Source: Alphaproteobacteria bacterium (GTDB taxonomy: Bacteria; Pseudomonadota; Alphaproteobacteria; RF32; CAG-239). Taken from it: DNA of 35,468 bases. The stretch covers positions 1-35,468 of the forward strand of contig JAFTYO010000042.1 in assembly GCA_017464685.1 (NCBI GenBank), in the 5' to 3' direction. Made by a program: the position numbers and the translations under genes. The notes beneath the pieces are model-generated. The model was not told where the DNA came from. It did no database searches and was given only the letters and a program-made list of their open reading frames with translations. Shown in pieces: positions 31,333-35,468 of the stretch (the stretch's first letter is position 1; each line of letters starts with the position of its first letter).

Positions 31333-32475
31333 ATGAAAAAATATATCAAAATTATAACCGTAGTTGTCGTTTGTGCGTTGGGAATTTATTTTTTGACAGC
31401 AAAAGATGAAAAACCGGAATTTGTAACTAAAAAGCTTGAAAACGGAAAAATCAGTCAAACCGTTACCGCATCGGGAGTTATAAATCCGTTATCAACCGTA
31501 ATTATCGGCACGCAGGTTTCGGGAACCATTAAGGAAATTTATGTTGATTTTAATTCCGAAGTTAAACAAAATCAGCTTTTAGCACTTATCGACCCTGATG
31601 TTTTTGAAGCTGTTGTTGCGCAAAGACAAGCCGCTCTTGAAATTGCCAAAGCACAAGTAAATGTGCAAGAAAATGACATTGTATATTACAAAAAAACCTT
31701 AGATAGAATCTTAAAGCTTAAAAATGCCAAATATTCAACCGAAAAAGAACTTGAATCGGCGCAAAGAGATTATGACAATGCCGTAGCGCAACTGAAGTTG
31801 CAACAAGCACAGGTTAAACAAGCTCAAGCATCATTGGATTCGGCTGAAACTGAGTTGAAATATACCAAAATTACTTCTCCGGTTGACGGAATTGTAATTT
31901 CAAAATCGGTGGAAGTGGGGCAAACAGTTGCTGCAAGTTTTTCAACCCCTGAATTGTTTTCGGTGGCTGAAGATTTAACCAAAATGGAAATTGAAGCCTC
32001 TGTTGTTGAGGCTGATATTGCCAAAGTAAAAGTTGGGCAGACAGTTCGTTTCAATGTTGACAGTTTTCCCGATGAAACATTTTTGGGAACAGTAAAACAA
32101 GTCAGAAATCAGGCGGTTACAACCTCAAATGTGGTAACATACAGTGTTATTATCGGTATTGATAATTCAGAACTTTTGCTAAAACCCGGAATGACTGCAA
32201 ATGTCGAAATTATTACGGCACAAAAAGATGATGCCGTTATTGTGCCCAATGCGGCTTTACGGTTTTATTTAGATGAAAATCAGCGCTATAAAGAAAAAGG
32301 TATTTGGGTGTTAAAAGAGGGTAAGCCCCAAAGAATTGTTATTAAAGAAGGTATTTCGGACGATAACAATACCGAAGTTATATCAGATGAGCTCAAACTT
32401 GGCGATGAAATCATTGTTTCAAAAAAATTAAGTGATGAAGAAGCCAGAAATACTCGTTTAAGAATGCCTCGCTAA
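31333..32475 (+). CDS. MacA-like periplasmic adaptor (membrane fusion protein)
   Basis: A 380-residue adaptor with an N-terminal signal anchor (IKIITVVVVCALGIYFLTA). Residues about 38-85 begin the beta-barrel and lipoyl domain (VTASGVINPLSTVIIGTQVS). A coiled-coil hairpin spans about 88-165 (AAVAQR to SAETELKYTKI), followed by the second lipoyl half (SPVDGIVISKSVEVGQTV), beta-barrel and membrane-proximal domains. Such adaptors link an inner-membrane MacB-type transporter to a TolC duct. AGAGG precedes the ATG. First gene of a three-gene operon (15 bases to the next). Confidence 0.88.
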   Translation: MKKYIKIITVVVVCALGIYFLTAKDEKPEFVTKKLENGKISQTVTASGVINPLSTVIIGTQVSGTIKEIYVDFNSEVKQNQLLALIDPDVFEAVVAQRQAALEIAKAQVNVQENDIVYYKKTLDRILKLKNAKYSTEKELESAQRDYDNAVAQLKLQQAQVKQAQASLDSAETELKYTKITSPVDGIVISKSVEVGQTVAASFSTPELFSVAEDLTKMEIEASVVEADIAKVKVGQTVRFNVDSFPDETFLGTVKQVRNQAVTTSNVVTYSVIIGIDNSELLLKPGMTANVEIITAQKDDAVIVPNAALRFYLDENQRYKEKGIWVLKEGKPQRIVIKEGISDDNNTEVISDELKLGDEIIVSKKLSDEEARNTRLRMPR

Positions 32476-32490
32476 TTTAGGAATTAAACA

Positions 32491-33180
32491 ATGGCTTTAA
32501 TAGAATTAAAAGACATACATAAAAGCTACCATCTTGACGGGTTTGATTTGGAGATATTAAAAGGCATTAGCTTAAAAATTAATGAAGGTGAGTTTGTGGC
32601 TATTATGGGACCATCAGGCTCAGGTAAATCAACATTGATGAATATTTTGGGTTGTCTGGACTTGCCATCATCGGGAGAATATTTACTTGACGGGAAAAAT
32701 GTTGAAGGTTTGTCAACCGATGAGCTTGCTCAAATCCGAAATGAAAAAATCGGCTTTGTGTTTCAGGGGTTTAACTTGTTATCAAGAACATCGGCTTTGG
32801 AAAATGTAGAGCTTCCGATGGTCTATGGTAAAGTTGGCGCCGAAGAAAGAAAAAAACGGGCAGAATCGGCTTTGGAGAAAGTGGGCTTAAAAGAAAGAAT
32901 GTATCATATGCCCAATCAACTCTCAGGCGGTCAGCAACAAAGAGTTGCCATTGCAAGAGCAGTTGTAAACGATGCTCCGATTATTTTTGCCGATGAACCG
33001 ACCGGAAACTTGGATACTAAGATGAGTGTTGAAATTATGGATTTGTTTACAAAGCTCAATCAAGATATGAAACGAACAATTATTTTGGTAACGCATGAGG
33101 AGGATATTGCAAAATATGCTTCAAGAGTTATCAAAATTGTTGACGGCGAAATCCATTCGGACAGGAGCTCTAAAAAATGA
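32491..33180 (+). CDS. MacB/LolD-type ABC transporter ATPase
   Basis: A 229-residue ATPase subunit. Walker A GPSGSGKST is at residues 40-48, Q-loop FVFQGFNLL near 90, signature LSGGQQQRVAIARA near 143-156, Walker B IIFADEPTGNLD, and the switch His in ILVTHEED. In MacB the ATPase and permease are usually one chain; here they are separate, as in LolCDE and many MacB-like exporters. The last four bases overlap the permease start (ATGA), indicating translational coupling. Confidence 0.92.
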   Translation: MALIELKDIHKSYHLDGFDLEILKGISLKINEGEFVAIMGPSGSGKSTLMNILGCLDLPSSGEYLLDGKNVEGLSTDELAQIRNEKIGFVFQGFNLLSRTSALENVELPMVYGKVGAEERKKRAESALEKVGLKERMYHMPNQLSGGQQQRVAIARAVVNDAPIIFADEPTGNLDTKMSVEIMDLFTKLNQDMKRTIILVTHEEDIAKYASRVIKIVDGEIHSDRSSKK

Positions 33181-34406
33181 TTGATACATCAACCACATTT
33201 AACATTGCAATCAGAGCCATAAAAGCCAACAAAATGCGCTCAATTTTAACCAGTCTGGGTATTATTATCGGTGTGGCGGCGGTTATCGTGATGCTTTCCA
33301 TCGGAAACGGGGCGCAGATTACCATACAAAAAGAAATGAAAAGTATGGGCTCAAACCTTATTATGATTCGTTCGGGTACATCAACTTCCGGCGGGCAAAG
33401 AATGGGGCACGGCTCACAGCCGACAATGAAAGCCTCAGACGGTAATGCTATTGAAGAAAAGATTGCAAGTATCAAAATTGCTGCTCCGGTTTTAAGCGAT
33501 GCCGGACAGATTGTGTATGGTAATGCCAACTGGTCAACTTCAATTACCGGTACCGATAACAGATATTTTGAGATAAAAGAATGGGATTTGGCATATGGTC
33601 GTTATTTTAGCGAAACAGACATAAAAAATGCCGGTAAAGTTGCCATATTAGGAACAACGGTTGTAAAAGAATTGTTTGGCGATTTAGACCCTTTGGGAAG
33701 AACAATCAGAGTTAAGGGGATTCCGTTTACGGTTATCGGTGTAACCGAGAGCAGGGGGCAAAGCGGCCCCGGAATGGACCAAGATGATACCATTTATATC
33801 CCATTAAGTACGGCGCAAAAAAAAGTCACCGGTATTGAGTTTCCGGATATGGTAAAAATGATTATGTTGCAGGCTGTTGATGCAAAAAGCACATATACTT
33901 CGCAAGAAGAAATCAGGGCTTTATTGCGCCAAAGACACAATTTGGGTGCAAATAAAGAAGATGATTTTGTTATCAGAAACCTTACACAGATGATGGAAAT
34001 GATGGAAAATTCCACTAAAGTTCTTACGATTTTGTTGGGCTCTATTGCCTCAATTTCACTTATTGTCGGCGGTATCGGAATTATGAACATTATGCTTGTC
34101 TCGGTTACCGAACGCACAAGAGAAATTGGAATCAGAATGGCAATCGGAGCTAAAAGTTGGGATATCAGATTGCAGTTTTTAACCGAAGCTTTGGTATTGT
34201 CCTTAATCGGCGGATTAATAGGGGTAATTATCGGTCTTATTGGCTCTTGGCTTATTTCGGTATTTTCAAGCTTTAGTGCGGTGGTGTCAATTTTTTATGT
34301 TTTGTTGCCGTTTACGGTTGCAGGTCTTGTGGGATTGTTTTTCGGATTTTATCCGGCATATAAAGCCTCATTATTAAACCCGATAAATGCCTTAAGATAT
34401 GAGTAA
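33177..34406 (+). CDS. MacB-type ABC transporter permease (FtsX fold)
   Basis: A 409-residue permease with four membrane segments in MacB topology. The first is at about 20-45 (MRSILTSLGIIIGVAAVIVM). A large periplasmic MacB_PCD-like domain follows (about 50-270). The FtsX-type C-terminal domain has TMs at about 280-305, 330-362 and 370-395, with NIMLVSVTERTREIGIRMAIGA between. Together with the MacA-like and ATPase genes it forms a tripartite exporter; macrolide, peptide or lipoprotein-like substrates are all possible. The outer-membrane duct is not in the operon. No good terminator was found. Confidence 0.9.
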   Translation: MIDTSTTFNIAIRAIKANKMRSILTSLGIIIGVAAVIVMLSIGNGAQITIQKEMKSMGSNLIMIRSGTSTSGGQRMGHGSQPTMKASDGNAIEEKIASIKIAAPVLSDAGQIVYGNANWSTSITGTDNRYFEIKEWDLAYGRYFSETDIKNAGKVAILGTTVVKELFGDLDPLGRTIRVKGIPFTVIGVTESRGQSGPGMDQDDTIYIPLSTAQKKVTGIEFPDMVKMIMLQAVDAKSTYTSQEEIRALLRQRHNLGANKEDDFVIRNLTQMMEMMENSTKVLTILLGSIASISLIVGGIGIMNIMLVSVTERTREIGIRMAIGAKSWDIRLQFLTEALVLSLIGGLIGVIIGLIGSWLISVFSSFSAVVSIFYVLLPFTVAGLVGLFFGFYPAYKASLLNPINALRYE

Positions 34407-34429
34407 ACCGTCTCGAGTTTTTTAGCACG

Positions 34430-34900
34430 ATGATAAAAAGTTTCTTACGAAGAATGGCTCAGATGTGCCGTTGTTTTTTGACGAAGTGTACAATATGGGT
34501 ACACGAGGATAAAAACATCAAGCAGATGAGCCATTATGCGCAAGAAACCGGAAGAAGTATAGTTGAAATGTTGGTAGTACTCGCTATAATCGGTGTACTT
34601 TCTGTTAGCGGCATTGCCGGTTACTCAAAGGCGATGTTTAAGCATAAAATGAATAAAACTATCAATATAATTTCGCATATTTTAATGGGACTTACCCAAT
34701 TATCAACGATGAATATAAGTATTTTTTCTTTCGATAATCAAGCTGCAATAAAAATAGATTTTTTATCTCCAAACCATTTATCAAACGAACCATCTATTTG
34801 TAATAAATATCCAAAATTAGGTCTTGGTTGGCGACGCTGTCTCTGTTTTGTCTTTTTTTTGCTTTTAGAACGATTAAGCCAACGACGAAGTGTCTCATAA
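34430..34900 (+). pseudogene. Third prepilin, truncated by a transposase remnant
   Basis: The frame contains GRSIVEMLVVLAIIGVLSVS at about residues 42-61, with GIAGYSKAMFKHKMNKT next, a clear relative of the prepilins at 161 and 26867. After about position 34670 the plus-strand frame is antisense to a transposase remnant and no longer pilin-like. The leader carries the GTGTAC-N7-GTACAC repeat of the first prepilin but in another reading frame, so an indel has also happened there. No Shine-Dalgarno is evident near either possible start (34430 or 34529). It is almost certainly non-functional as a full pilin. Confidence 0.7.
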
Positions 34901-35178
34901 TTTACTATCAGTCCTTCTCGTTCTTTAAGTAATTCGCAAATGTGACTAATTCCGAAATCAGCATATTTCGTTGTCGCTAACTCTATTATTTATCCCTTGT
35001 TTGCTTGACTCTTGCGATTCGTTTTTCCTGTATTTCCGTGTATTAAATTATCCTGTTTTTTGATTTTTTTTATCCTATCATATGCTGTCGTTGGCGCAAT
35101 TTTGAGTATTCGTGCTGCAACACGAATACTCAAATTCTCTTTTATTATTGATTTATATATTTCTTCTCGCTTTTTCAT
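34670..35178 (-). pseudogene. Transposase remnant, ISNCY/IS481-like
   Basis: The minus strand from the ATG at 35178 reads a helix-turn-helix (LSIRVAARILKIAPTTAYDR). After an in-frame TAA (34990-34992) it continues in the same frame with IIELATTKYADFGISHICE, ETLRRWLNRSKSKK and LLQIDGSFDKWFGDKKSIF. The Q-I-D-G-S block is the first catalytic Asp region of ISNCY-like transposases. A second stop (TGA, 34738-34740) follows FIAA; beyond it, ILIFIVDNWVSPIKI weakly continues the match. The remainder of the transposase and the other end of the element are missing. AAGGAG precedes the ATG. The family name is moderately certain. Confidence 0.6.
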
Positions 35179-35204
35179 AGACTTAACTCCTTCTGTTTAA
35201 GTCT
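35179..35204 (-). promoter_or_regulatory. Hairpin around the transposase ribosome binding site
   Basis: On the minus strand AGACTTAA pairs perfectly with TTAAGTCT (8 bp), holding AAGGAG in its ten-base loop directly before the ATG. It may limit translation of the transposase or be part of the element end. Confidence 0.45.
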
Positions 35205-35247
35205 AACTGTTCGGATTTAATTGTATACCCACATAAATAAACAACGT

Positions 35248-35275
35248 TTGACAAAACAATAAAAAGAGTTAAGAT
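35248..35275 (+). promoter_or_regulatory. Candidate promoter of the last gene
   Basis: A perfect TTGACA (35248-35253), 16 bases, then TAAGAT (35270-35275). It lies 66 bases before the ATG at 35342. Confidence 0.5.
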
Positions 35276-35341
35276 AAGGATAATAAGACTTATAATTTTA
35301 TTAACCGCCCCATTATATAATATGATGATAAGGATAAACAG

Positions 35342-35468
35342 ATGGCATTTAATAGATTAAAAGCAAAAATAAAAGGTATAAAATATCTACCGTTCGAGCA
35401 AGATGGTAAAACCTATAACCTTTATGATATGCCCAAAGGCTTTGTTATTGAAGGTGATTTGATTTTAA
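35342..35468 (+). CDS. Unrecognised protein, N-terminal fragment
   Basis: Forty-two codons are visible before the window ends. The start MAFNRLKAKIKGIKYLPFEQ is followed by DGKTYNLYDMPKGFVIEGDL. AAGGA lies upstream of the ATG at a good distance, and a promoter candidate lies at 35248. The G-x-V-x-E-G-D-L-I-L pattern could open a leucine-rich-repeat type domain, but this is too short to judge. Confidence 0.6.
   Translation, partial: MAFNRLKAKIKGIKYLPFEQDGKTYNLYDMPKGFVIEGDLIL

Noticed and set aside
35012..35200. Plus-strand frame at the transposase remnant
   Set aside because: It is antisense to the helix-turn-helix part of the transposase and is explained by it.
1..35468. CRISPR array, prophage or complete conjugative element
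   Set aside because: I saw no regularly spaced repeats, cas, integrase, capsid or terminase genes; the VirB8-like gene stands alone and the only mobile-element trace is the transposase remnant at the right end.

Overview
The window reads as a chromosomal segment of an AT-rich, Gram-negative alphaproteobacterium, probably a host-associated or gut member of a poorly characterised order. The evidence is a full set of Proteobacteria-type housekeeping genes (secA, recA, fabI, hpf, ptsN, ptsP, prfA, prfC, hisS, tig, rodZ-like, kdsB). A LexA-type direct repeat of the alphaproteobacterial form GTTC-N7-GTTC lies upstream of recA. LPS genes (kdsB, a WaaE-like glycosyltransferase) indicate an outer membrane. 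The genus assignment is inference only.

Layout. 1-5800: end of tuf, a type IV prepilin-like gene (-), a PpiC-type foldase (-), secA (+) and an exported DUF4402-like protein (+). 5844-9600: recA and yihY (-), fabI and a family 2 glycosyltransferase (+). 9690-11900: a patch of small unrecognised genes, three of which lack a Shine-Dalgarno sequence and look acquired. 12000-15500: a hemolysin III family protein, a solitary VirB8-like protein and a TolC-family lipoprotein with a C-terminal Ig-like domain. 15550-20000: hpf-ptsN, prfC, tRNA-Leu(TAG) and trigger factor. 20000-26500: a second DUF4402-like gene, then hisS-prfA, a RodZ-like gene and ptsP on the minus strand. 26590-27600: a strong promoter, a highly structured roughly 205-nt RNA with its own terminator, and directly after it a second prepilin. 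27700-30640: a cupin, an unknown exported protein, kdsB and a decayed glycosyltransferase. 31300-34410: a MacA/MacB-type export operon. 34430-35200: a third prepilin cut off by an antisense transposase remnant. The window ends inside an unrecognised gene.

Themes. (1) Envelope and surface: three prepilins with nearly the same N-terminal helix, two exported DUF4402-like paralogues, LPS genes, RodZ, and a MacAB pump for which the TolC-like lipoprotein could be an outer-membrane partner. (2) Protein synthesis and folding: RF1, RF3, HisRS, HPF, trigger factor, SecA and a PpiC foldase. (3) PTS-Ntr: PtsP and PtsN are both present.

The most unusual material is non-coding. A promoter-like element with exactly twelve A residues between candidate -35 and -10 boxes occurs three times, always upstream of a surface-protein gene. 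Two copies are an identical 58-bp inverted pair flanking ppiC-secA. The two DUF4402-like genes also share a 5' leader with a hairpin kept by compatible substitutions. The structured RNA before the second prepilin matches no family I recognise and may be an attenuator or an independent small RNA.
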